Source: Lachnospiraceae bacterium (GTDB lineage: Bacteria > Bacillota > Clostridia > Lachnospirales > Lachnospiraceae). From it: a stretch of DNA of 64,000 bases. This document shows positions 9,340-18,333 of the stretch, in pieces. The position numbers were made by a program, and so were the translations under genes. The DNA is taken from the NCBI GenBank assembly GCA_910573755.1, contig CAJTBO010000027.1:1-64000 (forward strand), read 5' to 3'. Position 1 is the stretch's first letter; every line of letters begins with the position of its first letter. The notes beneath the pieces are model-generated. The model ran no database searches, had not been told where the DNA came from, and saw only the letters and a list, made by a program, of their open reading frames with translations.

Positions 9340-10839
9340 CTATACCATACAATTGATCAACGCATGTTCTGACAGCGTCTCATCCCGCTCAAACTCCCCG
9401 CTCTGCACACCGTCTTTCAAAACAATGATCCTGTCACTCATACCTATTACCTCCGGCATCTCCTCCGAAATGAGCAAAATACTTTTTCCCTGTGCTTTCA
9501 GGTTTTCCATAAGCCTGTAAATACTCGCCTTCACCCCGATATCAATGCCTCTGGTCGGACAATCCAGAATAAAAATATCCGCTCCGAAACCCAGCCATTT
9601 TGCCAGTGCCACTTTCTGTTTATTGCCGCCGGATAACTCCATGACATATTGGTCTATATCCTGCATTTTTACTTCCAGCCTTTCCGCCCATTCCAACACA
9701 AATTCCCTTTCCTTTCGCGGCGGGATAAATGTATTTTTGCTCAATTTTTTCAGGGACGCAACAGAAATATTATCCTTGATGGGAGAATTGATGAACAGGG
9801 ATTCCTGATCCCTGTTTTTCCCTATATAAGCAATCTTCTTATGCATCGCAGCCTGCGGATTTTTCACGGTTTCCCCGTCTTTATCACATACTCTTCCGCT
9901 GCTCAGACGGATCGCACCGAACGCGGCTTTTCCGATATCATGCATGCCGCTGTCCGCAAGGCCGCTGAAACCCAATATCTCCCCTCTGTGAAGTTCCAGA
10001 TTGATATTGTGCAGATGTTCCGTAGAAACCTCTTCCAGTTTCAGTACCACTTCCTTATCATAACTGCATGTGTGGTCTTCCCTGTAGTAGTTGTCAGCTA
10101 TCTCTCTTCCGACCATCAGCTTCTTTATCCTTGCGGCTGAAAAATCCCCCCTCCCAATCGTATCAATATAATCCCCGTCTCTCAGCACCATGAGCCTGTC
10201 ACATTTTTCCATCATCTCATCGATGTCGTGAGAGATAAAGATGATACTCTTATTCTCCCGCTTCATTTTCTCCATCATTCGATACAAAATATTGCGTCCG
10301 TTCTGACTGAGCGCCGTGGTTGTCTCATCCACGATCAGAATCTGTGGATCTGTCGATGCAGCTCTCGCCAGTTCAACCAGTTTCCCCTCCTCAAAAGAGC
10401 ATTCCGCAATCTTCTTTTTTACCTCAAGCCCGGTAATTCCGATAGACTTCAGAATATCCTCCGCTTCCCGGTTCATCCTTTTTATATCCAGTATCCCGAA
10501 TCTTCCAAAGCGTTTTTCGTCCCCGACAAAAATATTCTGCGCCACGGAAAGATGGTCAAATGTGGCTTTTTCCTGCAGAATCATACAGATTCCCTGTCTA
10601 CATGCCTCCACACTGCTCTGCGCACCGTAAGGAGCACCGTTAAGCCTGATCTCGCCCGCATCAGCCGGTTGTATGCCGGCTATAATGGAAGTAAGTGTGG
10701 ATTTTCCAGAACCGTTTTCTCCGATCAGCCCTAAAACTTCTCCGCTTTTGAGCTGCAGAGGAACTCCCTTCAGCGCTCTGGTAATACCGAAAGATTTTGT
10801 CATATTCTCTGCCGTAAGTATTATCTTGGCGTTTTCCAT
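9340..10839 (-). CDS. Sugar ABC transporter ATP-binding protein (duplicated ATPase, RbsA/MglA type)
   Basis: A 499-residue ATPase with two fused nucleotide-binding domains, as in CUT2 importers. The first has Walker A GENGSGKST (40-48), a weakened signature (SFEEGKLVELARA) and Walker B LIVDETTTAL. The second has a degenerate Walker A region but a good signature LSGGNKQKVALAKWLG and ILDCPTRGIDIG. The usual asymmetry (one weak site) is present. The frame continues to an ATG at 10875, but that codon overlaps the -10 box of the promoter. The ATG at 10839, behind AAAGGAACGGGG, is therefore chosen. It is the first gene of the importer-glycosidase run. Confidence 0.92.
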   Translation of the reverse strand: MENAKIILTAENMTKSFGITRALKGVPLQLKSGEVLGLIGENGSGKSTLTSIIAGIQPADAGEIRLNGAPYGAQSSVEACRQGICMILQEKATFDHLSVAQNIFVGDEKRFGRFGILDIKRMNREAEDILKSIGITGLEVKKKIAECSFEEGKLVELARAASTDPQILIVDETTTALSQNGRNILYRMMEKMKRENKSIIFISHDIDEMMEKCDRLMVLRDGDYIDTIGRGDFSAARIKKLMVGREIADNYYREDHTCSYDKEVVLKLEEVSTEHLHNINLELHRGEILGFSGLADSGMHDIGKAAFGAIRLSSGRVCDKDGETVKNPQAAMHKKIAYIGKNRDQESLFINSPIKDNISVASLKKLSKNTFIPPRKEREFVLEWAERLEVKMQDIDQYVMELSGGNKQKVALAKWLGFGADIFILDCPTRGIDIGVKASIYRLMENLKAQGKSILLISEEMPEVIGMSDRIIVLKDGVQSGEFERDETLSEHALINCMV

Positions 10840-10873
10840 TTTCCCCGTTCCTTTCTCTCCTTGTTTTTCTTCC

Positions 10874-10902
10874 ATTATAATTTTTTAAGAAATCCGCAAC
10901 AA
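10874..10902 (-). promoter_or_regulatory. Promoter of the ABC importer-glycosidase operon
   Basis: On the minus strand, -35 TTGTTG (10902-10897) and -10 TATAAT (10879-10874) are separated by 17 bp. It lies about 35 bp upstream of the chosen ATPase start. The neighbouring YesN-like regulator probably acts in the AT-rich space between this promoter and its own gene. Confidence 0.7.
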
Positions 10903-10975
10903 TGTTACAAACCTTCTATTTTGTTAGGTTTTCTTATTTTTTATCGCCTTCTCTATTATTTTTTGTATTTTTTGA

Positions 10976-10981
10976 TATAAT
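10976..10981 (+). promoter_or_regulatory. -10 box of the response-regulator/kinase operon
   Basis: TATAAT lies 55 bp before the response-regulator start. No good -35 is visible at the right distance (CTATTA at 10953-10958 is the best at 17 bp). The promoter may therefore need an activator, plausibly the encoded regulator itself. Confidence 0.5.
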
Positions 10982-11036
10982 GGGAGCATCCTGAAAACAA
11001 AACATACGGCAATTTATATGGCAGAAGGAGTTTTTC

Positions 11037-12575
11037 ATGACCATAATAAATCAAATTACCACATTATTAGTAGATGATGACCAGCTGGTACTTGATGACC
11101 TCACAGTCCTGATCCCGTGGAATGATCTCGGATTTCAGATCATAGGAAAAGCCAAAAGCGCCAAACAGGCTCTCAGGCTGTTTAAAGAATATAAACCCAA
11201 ACTCGTCATAACAGATATCATCATGCCGCCGACAAACGGAATCGAACTGATCTCTGAAATAAAAAAGATCAGCCCGGATACCTTTTTTCTTGTTCTTTCA
11301 TCCTACGAAGATTTTCATTATGCCAAGTCCGCACTGCAGATGGGGGTGTCGGACTATTTATTGAAAACAGAACTTTCAGCCTCGGCTCTGGAAGATAAAA
11401 TGAAAAAAATATCCACCGAAATAAACCTGCACTCCCGGACAAAAAAAACGCATATCCTGCTGGAACTGGAAAACTATTTTCGTCCTTCCTCTCGGTCTGC
11501 TTATTTTTCCGAACCTCTCAGAGAATACATTTGCAATAATGTATATTACTTTTTTCTCTGTTCTTCTCCGGCTTCCTTCCGGAGCAAAACAGATTCTTAT
11601 CATGCGCCCTTATTTACAAAAGAATTTATAAATGATCTTGCCGACTTTCTGGAACTGACCTATCTGGACCTTTTGTTTTCCGTAGATAACTTTATCCTGA
11701 TCGCCGTTCCCTGCCATACTTACCTGTCTGAAACAATAAATCTGTGGACAAACCGTATTCTGACCGCCTTCCGCAATCTGGGCTGTAACGGCTGTCTCTT
11801 TTATACGGAAAAACCTCTCGCTTTCATTGAACTCAAAAAAATTTATCTGCAGAAGAGAAACGAACTTGAATATACACTGTTTTTTATGCCGGAGCCTGCC
11901 GTAAAAATAAAACAGGATACGGACAGTTCCGCAGATCCCGCTAAAAGTATGCAGATCCCAAACTATGAGACATTTTCTGAGATACTCAAAAGGGAAGACG
12001 GCAAAAAACAGCTTAAGATGTGGTCAGACCGGCTTCATGAAGCAAAGGATTACAATATGCTGCAAAAATTTATAAATTACTGCTGCACATTGTTTCACCT
12101 AAATGCAGCTGAAGAGGCGGTGCATCTCTCCAGCCATCAGGCTCTTGATATATGGGCGGAAAAAAGCTATGACAATCTGCGCTCCTCAGGGCATCCATCC
12201 ATAGAACAATACAGTTTCCATGTCAGAAATGCCATTTTATATATACGGAATCATTATTCGGATTCTTCTCTCTCGATTGAAAAAATGGCGGAAGATATCG
12301 GCATCAGCAGCGGACGGATCAGTGTTTTATTCAAGCAGGAGGTTTCCAAAACGATCAATGAATATATCACCGGTATCCGCATCGACGCTGCTATTGACCT
12401 GCTGCTCCACTCCAACTATAAAATATATGAGATCGCCGACAGGGTAGGATATCGTTCTTCCCAGTATTTCAGTCAGATCTTTCTCAGTTTTACAGGCAGA
12501 AAACCTTTAGATTACCGGAAAAACACACTGACTACCATTGTGATAGGGGATTCCAAAAATGAAAGTAAAAAGTAA
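11037..12575 (+). CDS. YesN-like response regulator with AraC-type DNA-binding domain
   Basis: A 512-residue transcription factor. Residues 8-115 form a receiver domain with the acidic pocket DDD (13-15), the phosphoacceptor Asp60 in VITDIIMP and Lys110 in YLLKTE. A central region of about 270 residues has no motif I recognise. Residues from about 400 to the end form two AraC-type helix-turn-helix units, for example SIEKMAEDIGISSGRISVLF and IYEIADRVGYRSSQYFSQIF. AAGGAG precedes the ATG. The downstream kinase gene starts 17 bp before this stop, so the two are translationally coupled. It probably activates the divergent sugar importer-glycosidase operon. Confidence 0.93.
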   Translation: MTIINQITTLLVDDDQLVLDDLTVLIPWNDLGFQIIGKAKSAKQALRLFKEYKPKLVITDIIMPPTNGIELISEIKKISPDTFFLVLSSYEDFHYAKSALQMGVSDYLLKTELSASALEDKMKKISTEINLHSRTKKTHILLELENYFRPSSRSAYFSEPLREYICNNVYYFFLCSSPASFRSKTDSYHAPLFTKEFINDLADFLELTYLDLLFSVDNFILIAVPCHTYLSETINLWTNRILTAFRNLGCNGCLFYTEKPLAFIELKKIYLQKRNELEYTLFFMPEPAVKIKQDTDSSADPAKSMQIPNYETFSEILKREDGKKQLKMWSDRLHEAKDYNMLQKFINYCCTLFHLNAAEEAVHLSSHQALDIWAEKSYDNLRSSGHPSIEQYSFHVRNAILYIRNHYSDSSLSIEKMAEDIGISSGRISVLFKQEVSKTINEYITGIRIDAAIDLLLHSNYKIYEIADRVGYRSSQYFSQIFLSFTGRKPLDYRKNTLTTIVIGDSKNESKK

Positions 12576-14355
12576 CCGGCACCAGGCGAGCATCTTAACT
12601 AAAAGACTGACCTCAAAGGTGATCAAAAACTATATTTTGACGTTTTTCATACTGCTTATTTTATTATTCAGTATTCTCTGCCCGGTTTTAATCAAAAATT
12701 CTCTGCAGACCCAGAATGAATATGCCAGCTTTATCGCCAAACAATATAATCAGCTGATCCTTTCCTCTCAGAGCACCACACAGTCTTTGATTAATACGCC
12801 CGAATTAAACAGACTGCTCACAAGCTACAGCCGGCATCCTTCCGCCTATACTAAATCCAAGATTGACGAGCAGCTCCAGAACTTTCTCTCCACTTTTTCA
12901 AAAGTGAAATACTGTATGATCGAAAACGAGGATGGTGTTATTTTTGAATCCTTTACGAATGCAGACATCGGCGCCAAAGAACTCTTTTTATCATCGGACT
13001 ATTATCTTGAAATGCAGGATAAGACAAATGTTTCCTATTATTCTTCATTTTTTCCTCCCGAACTGTTTTCCTGTGGATCAAACAGTTTTACAAACCATAC
13101 ATTTTTTGTTTCCAGAAAATTAACACTTGGAAACAAACCCTATATCTTTACCGTTTTTTACAGTGTCGATGACTGTCTTTCCAACAGCAATACTTTTTTT
13201 AAAGATGTCTTTTCCGATTATGCCGTAATAACGCAAAACAATGACATCATTTATGCCACTTCCTCCGAAAACTCCAAAATTCTGGAATCCGGCCGGCAGA
13301 TAACAAAGAGCGATACCAGAAAGCCCTTTTGTTCTTCACTCGGTCTCTACTATAAAAAAAATATTTCCACGATCGGCTGGAATGTCGTAACCTACTCCTC
13401 ATGGCCTCTTTTTTTAAACGACTTTTTTCTGATCATGAGTATTGTTTTATTGTTCTATATACTCCCGCCGCTTTTTTTCTATTATAATATTGCCCACACA
13501 ACCAGAAAGTATCTGGAGCCTTTGACAACTCTTTCAAAATGTATCTCCGGTTATTCTGCCGGCCAGTCACTTACATTGGATATCCACACAGGGGATGAGA
13601 TCGAACAGCTCTCTGCAACAATCAATCAGATGATCAAAAAAATCAATAACCAGATAGAAGATATCAGAAGAAAAGAACACGAAAACTATATTACACAGTA
13701 TACTCTTCTGGCAACCCAGATAGACCCGCATTTTATCTATAATTCACTGAACATTATCAGCATTATGGCACGTCAGAGCGGACAGAGCGATATTATTGAG
13801 GTCAATACCGCCCTCGGTAAAATCCTTCGCGAACGCTTCAGTACTAAAACCTCTATTTTTGAGACAATAGAAAACTGTCTGGATACCATCCGGCAATATC
13901 ACACAATCATGAAGTACCGCTACAAAAATTCCGTGCAGATCAATATAAATGCGGAAACCCATGCTATTTCCGAAAAAATACCTAAGAATCTGCTGATCCC
14001 TATCATTGAAAATGCCTATTATCATGGTTTGACAAAGGAAGACGGCGACATTTTCGGGTCGATCGATATCTCCATCTATACGATAGATGATGAGATCGTG
14101 ATCGAGATCAGTGATGACGGAACCGGCATCCCGCAGGAAAAACTGACTTATCTACTGGAACATAATTTTCAGACAATGCAAAACGACCGTACTCATATCG
14201 GTCTTTCCAATGTTTACGAGCGTTTAAGCTATATATACCATGACCGGTTCTCTATTCATGTTGACAGTACTTTGGGATTTGGCACGACTTTCAGTATCAC
14301 CATTCCAAAATATGATTCATCTTACGAGTTTTCAAGCCTTTATTCGAATAAATAA
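12559..14355 (+). CDS. YesM-like membrane sensor histidine kinase
   Basis: A 598-residue sensor. It has a first membrane helix at about 25-48, an extracytoplasmic sensing part of about 240 residues, a second helix at about 290-312, then a HAMP-like linker and a His_kinase-type domain with QIDPHFIYNSLNIISIMARQ carrying the phosphorylated His. A HATPase domain follows, with ENAYYHGL (N box) and DDGTGIP (G box). This is the YesM/LytS architecture usually paired with YesN regulators. It overlaps the regulator gene by 17 bp. It probably senses an extracellular sugar or the ligand-loaded binding protein. Confidence 0.93.
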   Translation: MKVKSNRHQASILTKRLTSKVIKNYILTFFILLILLFSILCPVLIKNSLQTQNEYASFIAKQYNQLILSSQSTTQSLINTPELNRLLTSYSRHPSAYTKSKIDEQLQNFLSTFSKVKYCMIENEDGVIFESFTNADIGAKELFLSSDYYLEMQDKTNVSYYSSFFPPELFSCGSNSFTNHTFFVSRKLTLGNKPYIFTVFYSVDDCLSNSNTFFKDVFSDYAVITQNNDIIYATSSENSKILESGRQITKSDTRKPFCSSLGLYYKKNISTIGWNVVTYSSWPLFLNDFFLIMSIVLLFYILPPLFFYYNIAHTTRKYLEPLTTLSKCISGYSAGQSLTLDIHTGDEIEQLSATINQMIKKINNQIEDIRRKEHENYITQYTLLATQIDPHFIYNSLNIISIMARQSGQSDIIEVNTALGKILRERFSTKTSIFETIENCLDTIRQYHTIMKYRYKNSVQININAETHAISEKIPKNLLIPIIENAYYHGLTKEDGDIFGSIDISIYTIDDEIVIEISDDGTGIPQEKLTYLLEHNFQTMQNDRTHIGLSNVYERLSYIYHDRFSIHVDSTLGFGTTFSITIPKYDSSYEFSSLYSNK

Positions 14356-14382
14356 AAATCCTGTGAAAAAATAAAAAATACC

Positions 14383-14415
14383 CCTTATGTCCTGCCGGTC
14401 ACAGGTACATAAAGG
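14383..14415. terminator. Hairpin between convergent genes
   Basis: CCTTATGTCCTG (14383-14394) pairs imperfectly with CAGGTACATAAAGG (14402-14415). It lies between the kinase stop and the convergent beta-propeller stop, with A-runs on the left giving T-runs on the minus strand. It is likely a bidirectional terminator. Confidence 0.6.
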
Positions 14416-14452
14416 ATATTTCTCTTCGCCTTCAGGATATAACCTGATTGTT

Positions 14453-16546
14453 TTATTCCACTTCCAGCTTCTGTTTCAGTTTATAATCCTCTCTGTCATA
14501 ATATCGGACTACCTCCGGATGCGCGATATAGAAACGCTCCCCTATATAAAGCCCCCGGTAATTCTCATTCCCGTACCCGTCATCCAGTTTTTCCGAAAGT
14601 ATACTCTCAAAGCCGCTTCCGTCCCACCGGTACAATTCGTAGGCCCGCTTCACGCCCCTGTTGTAATCTTCTGTCACAAAACCGATCAGATTTTCCGCCG
14701 GATCAGCCAGCACCGCCTTATAATCATACAGCGCCGGACTGTAATCTGTCTCACCCAGTACCCTGCTGCCAAGCGTCTTCAGTTCCGCCGGGTCGGACAT
14801 GTCAAACATCACCAGCTTTAATCCTTCCTGCGCGCCGCTCTTCGGGTCTGTCTCATATCCCAGCCCCAGCAGCTTATCCTCGCCCCAGAAATGCAGATAT
14901 TCGGAAAATCCCGTGATCTCCAGTTCCCCCGCCAGCTTCGGATTCTTTTCATCCGAGAGATCCGCCGCAAAAAGCGGGTCCGTGTTCCGGTATGTGATAA
15001 AATATGCCATATCCTCCAGATATCTTGCGGCATAAATAATCTCCCCCACCGCGATACGGTTCAGTCTTCCCGTTATCTTCAGGTTTTCATCCAGCAGGAA
15101 AAGACAATTTTCCCACTCGCTTCCGGATGTGTCCGTTGTCAGCACGCGAAGCTTATTGTCCTTTTCATTGATCGCAAAGGTATCCCGCACACATCCTCTC
15201 AGAGATACCGCCGCCTCACCGTTTAAATATCCGCCTGTCAGAGAAAACTTTGCGATCTCCGTTGTTTCCCCGGCTCCCGTATAATTCCCGCGGTACAGAT
15301 ACAGCGAATCCTCCCCCATATAGATCTCGGAACCGCTATCCAGTATCATCACGGAATCCCTGACATCCTCAGGCCTGTTCACGGAAAGGGAGGAAATAAT
15401 GAGCGCCCTCTCGCCGCGGTCCCCAAGATAAATACAGTCCTGCGCAATCTTTCTGGCATTCACCGCCGGAATCGCATCCTCCGGCGCTTTCCCGTAATCC
15501 TCCATCAGATATTTATCGGTAAACAGATATAGAATGCTGCCCGCCTTCCGGGATGTCACATAATTTCCGTCCTGTGTCATCTTTCCCGCCGGCACAGGAT
15601 TTTCCCTGTCGCTGATATCATAGGTCATAACGGAAGTCACCACATCCGTATCAATATATTTCATGGCATGATCGGCTGCTTCGCCGTCTTCCATCTCTTT
15701 AAGGCTGCTCCTGCTCTCCTGCACCATCAGGATCAGCAGGTCACCGTCCACATACATGGCGCAGATATCCGCTGCACCGTTCTCCGTATCCGCATCCAGC
15801 GTGCCTACCTGTTTCATCCCTTCTTCCTCTGCGGCCAGTATGCTGACAGAACTCCCTCTCATCAGATAGATATACTCTCCGTCCGTTTTTACAATATCGC
15901 TTTCATCAATCCCAAAGGTCTGTACATTTGTTTCCGAATAGCTTTCCTTTTCCGCGGATGCTTTCTGTATATCCTGCTGCAGATCCTGTATTTCCGCCCT
16001 TTCCATGACATCCGCTCCATCCTCCCCTTTGGCATATGCGGATCCATCCCTTTGGTCCCTTCTGATCTCTTCAAGCCGCTCGTACACCGCATCATAGCTT
16101 TCCGCCAGCGTATAGAGATTCCCGGCATTTTTCCGCTCGATCCGTTCTGCTTCTCCTCCTGCTCCGGCGCCCGCCGATTCTTCCGCCAATCCTTCTACGG
16201 CGGCTTCCTGTACCGCGGATTCCTCATTTACCGCCCCTGCCTCCGTCGCCACTGCCATATCCATCGCCGCGGAATTCTCCGGCATCCCGCCTGGTGTCCC
16301 GAGATCGATCCCTCCCCGGCTCATCAGGGAGATACAGCAGATAATAAAAACCGCCGCCGCGGAAAGTCCGGCTGTCAGTTTCGGATTTCTGAAGAATAAC
16401 AACTTTTTTCCGCTTTTTTTCTCCCCCGCTTTTTCCTGTTCCAGATTCCGGCATCTCTCCAGTATCTTTTCCGGCGAAAGGCTCTCCGGCACTTCCAGGA
16501 CTTCCGCCGACCGCCTTATTCTTTCCAGCATTTCCTGTTCCGTCAT
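14453..16546 (-). CDS. Membrane-anchored beta-propeller protein, probable anti-sigma partner
   Basis: A 697-residue protein. The N-terminal 50 residues are charged and cytoplasmic in style. One membrane helix follows (about 56-76), then a low-complexity Ala/Glu linker and a large extracytoplasmic part. That part resembles the secreted C-terminal beta-propeller family distantly related to WD repeats (for example YSETNVQTFGIDESDIVKTD, then DGEYIYLMRGSSVSIL). Its ATG overlaps the stop of the upstream ECF sigma gene by 4 bases (ATGA), so the two are coupled. By position and topology I infer that the short N-terminal tail holds the sigma factor and the propeller senses something outside. I see no classic zinc-binding anti-sigma motif, so this is a hypothesis. 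Confidence 0.82.
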   Translation of the reverse strand: MTEQEMLERIRRSAEVLEVPESLSPEKILERCRNLEQEKAGEKKSGKKLLFFRNPKLTAGLSAAAVFIICCISLMSRGGIDLGTPGGMPENSAAMDMAVATEAGAVNEESAVQEAAVEGLAEESAGAGAGGEAERIERKNAGNLYTLAESYDAVYERLEEIRRDQRDGSAYAKGEDGADVMERAEIQDLQQDIQKASAEKESYSETNVQTFGIDESDIVKTDGEYIYLMRGSSVSILAAEEEGMKQVGTLDADTENGAADICAMYVDGDLLILMVQESRSSLKEMEDGEAADHAMKYIDTDVVTSVMTYDISDRENPVPAGKMTQDGNYVTSRKAGSILYLFTDKYLMEDYGKAPEDAIPAVNARKIAQDCIYLGDRGERALIISSLSVNRPEDVRDSVMILDSGSEIYMGEDSLYLYRGNYTGAGETTEIAKFSLTGGYLNGEAAVSLRGCVRDTFAINEKDNKLRVLTTDTSGSEWENCLFLLDENLKITGRLNRIAVGEIIYAARYLEDMAYFITYRNTDPLFAADLSDEKNPKLAGELEITGFSEYLHFWGEDKLLGLGYETDPKSGAQEGLKLVMFDMSDPAELKTLGSRVLGETDYSPALYDYKAVLADPAENLIGFVTEDYNRGVKRAYELYRWDGSGFESILSEKLDDGYGNENYRGLYIGERFYIAHPEVVRYYDREDYKLKQKLEVE

Positions 16547-17067
16547 ACCAGCACCTCCTGCCCTTTCAGTTTCTCCGCCATCTTTTTCAGGGCGCGGCTC
16601 TCCCTTGACCTGACCGTATTCGCGTTCATACCCGTTATCTCGGAAATCTCCCTGCTGGTATAGCCGCCGAATACATGCATACCGATGATCATCCGGTCCT
16701 CCTCATCCAGTTCTCCGAACACCCTGCGCAGATGATAATTCTCCACCATATCATCCGCCCCCGAAATGTCCCCGATCTCTTCTTTCCACTCCACCGGTTT
16801 GTTTACATATTCTTTTCGCTTCCGCCTGCATTTATTAGATAGTATCCGAAATACCCAGCCCTCGAAAGCCTCCTCGCTGCGGAGTTTTCCTATAGTCACC
16901 CAGGCATCCGCCACCGTATCGCTGACCGCATCCTCCGCGTCCGCAGGATTTCCCAGCATATACAACGCAAAACGGTATAAATTCTGATAGATCTCTCTGT
17001 ACAACTCGGCGAAAGCCTCCGCACTGCCCTGCTTCGCCTGTTTTACCAACTGCAGTTTTTTCTCCAT
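16543..17067 (-). CDS. ECF-type RNA polymerase sigma factor
   Basis: A 174-residue sigma-70-family protein with region 2 (about 15-85, including AEDAVSDTVADAWVTIGKL) and region 4 (about 115-168, with LDEEDRMIIGMHVFGGYTSR and EISEITGMNANTVRSRESRA). No region 3 or N-terminal extension is present, which is the ECF plan. The ATG at 17067 is chosen because AGAGGTGGGAC ends directly before it; another in-frame ATG lies six codons upstream. It is coupled to the beta-propeller protein gene, its likely regulator. Confidence 0.92.
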   Translation of the reverse strand: MEKKLQLVKQAKQGSAEAFAELYREIYQNLYRFALYMLGNPADAEDAVSDTVADAWVTIGKLRSEEAFEGWVFRILSNKCRRKRKEYVNKPVEWKEEIGDISGADDMVENYHLRRVFGELDEEDRMIIGMHVFGGYTSREISEITGMNANTVRSRESRALKKMAEKLKGQEVLV

Positions 17068-17163
17068 GTCCCACCTCTTTTGCATCCGCCTCCCAGCTAT
17101 TATATGGAAGAGGTTTTCATCTTATAAGTGTACAGCATTTTTTCATTTGTTGCATTCCCCGTT

Positions 17164-17202
17164 AAAAAACGGTGCAGCCGCGTTCTTTTCGCTGCTGCAC
17201 CG
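17164..17202 (-). terminator. Strong rho-independent terminator
   Basis: On the minus strand a 9-bp perfect stem, CGGTGCAGC/GCTGCACCG, with a 15-nt loop is followed by six T. It ends the transcript of the secreted protein gene at 17285-18235. Confidence 0.88.
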
Positions 17203-17284
17203 CCTTATCTCCCAGACTGTCAAGGCTTCCTTTCCTTTTCCCATAGATTCGCTCCCGAAAACAGAGCAGTTCTCACCCCTCTGT

Positions 17285-18235
17285 TTATCTGAATTCCACC
17301 AGCCAGTTTCCCTCCGACTGCACAGATATATAATAACTGTGTGACGCATTCAGATAAATATTTTTCTTCGTCCTGCCATAAGTGCCCGCACCGTTGGCAA
17401 GAAGCTGTCTGGTATTATTATTGATATCATAGAGCCAGACAATGTAATTCCCTTTTCCTGCCCAGTTGGCGCAATAAACATCGTGTGTCTCATCATCCCC
17501 CTTGAAACGTCCTGAAACCATATTACCCGTCCCGGATTGTGTGGGTGTCGCCGAAGCCAGCACCGGCGTCAGCACGATCTGCCAGTGGCCCGACGCCAGC
17601 ACATGAAGCGTTGTGGCATTTGCCCCTTTTTCGATCGTCGTGCTGCCGTTGTAAGCCCCCGTCTTATTTACCAGCACCTTCGACTCTCCCGCCGCATTCG
17701 TATAAAGCAGCCCGAAATACCCGTCCGCATCCGTGCTGACTGCGTGTACCTCATAGGGAATCGGCGTCATATTCAACCCGTAGATATCAAAATTTCCGTC
17801 TCCCTCATATACATAACTGTCCGCCGCGTCTTTATTTGTCACCATGATCTGCCTTGCGATCGCCGGATTATCCTTCACAAAGACAGTCGCGACCGTCTCT
17901 CCCAGCATTGCCCCTCTTTTATAACGGATCTGTGTATACCCCTTTGAGTCAGGCTCCACCCATTCCACACTGCAGATATTCCCATCCGCCACAGAGACCG
18001 CAAGTTCCGTTTCCGCCGGCATATTCCTTGCCGCCACGCTCATCGTCACCTCATCCGCCTGCGGGCTCAGCGAGATCAGAGCCGTGGAAATATCCACAAA
18101 CGGCGTTTCCTCCGCCCGCACTATCTCTCCCGGCAAAACCGCAGCCCCCATCACAAGCGCTGCTGTCATGGCTGCCGCCATTATTCTCTTCCCTGCTTTT
18201 AACCTTTTTGCTATATTTTTTATATCATTTAACAT
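17285..18235 (-). CDS. Secreted protein with two related beta-type domains
   Basis: A 316-residue protein of unknown function. Residues 15-42 form a signal peptide (MAAAMTAALVMGAAVLPGEI, then cleavage near VRAEE). An Ig-like segment of about 100 residues follows. Two copies of a domain of about 85 residues then appear, ending LASGHWQIVL and VQSEGNWLVEF, each starting near a Gly-Asn and a D-x-Y pattern. The start at 18235 is chosen because GAAAGGAAG precedes it; the frame is open 34 codons further up, across the end of the next gene. It lies downstream of the MMPL partner gene on the same strand and has its own strong terminator. It could be a surface or matrix component. Confidence 0.78.
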   Translation of the reverse strand: MLNDIKNIAKRLKAGKRIMAAAMTAALVMGAAVLPGEIVRAEETPFVDISTALISLSPQADEVTMSVAARNMPAETELAVSVADGNICSVEWVEPDSKGYTQIRYKRGAMLGETVATVFVKDNPAIARQIMVTNKDAADSYVYEGDGNFDIYGLNMTPIPYEVHAVSTDADGYFGLLYTNAAGESKVLVNKTGAYNGSTTIEKGANATTLHVLASGHWQIVLTPVLASATPTQSGTGNMVSGRFKGDDETHDVYCANWAGKGNYIVWLYDINNNTRQLLANGAGTYGRTKKNIYLNASHSYYISVQSEGNWLVEFR

Positions 18236-18333
18236 AGTTAACTTCCTTTCTTTTATATGATCTGCGATTGCCCCCGAAGCCCGAAAAGAATCCTCAAACT
18301 CTTTTCGGAACACCCCCTGCATCCAAAACTCCC

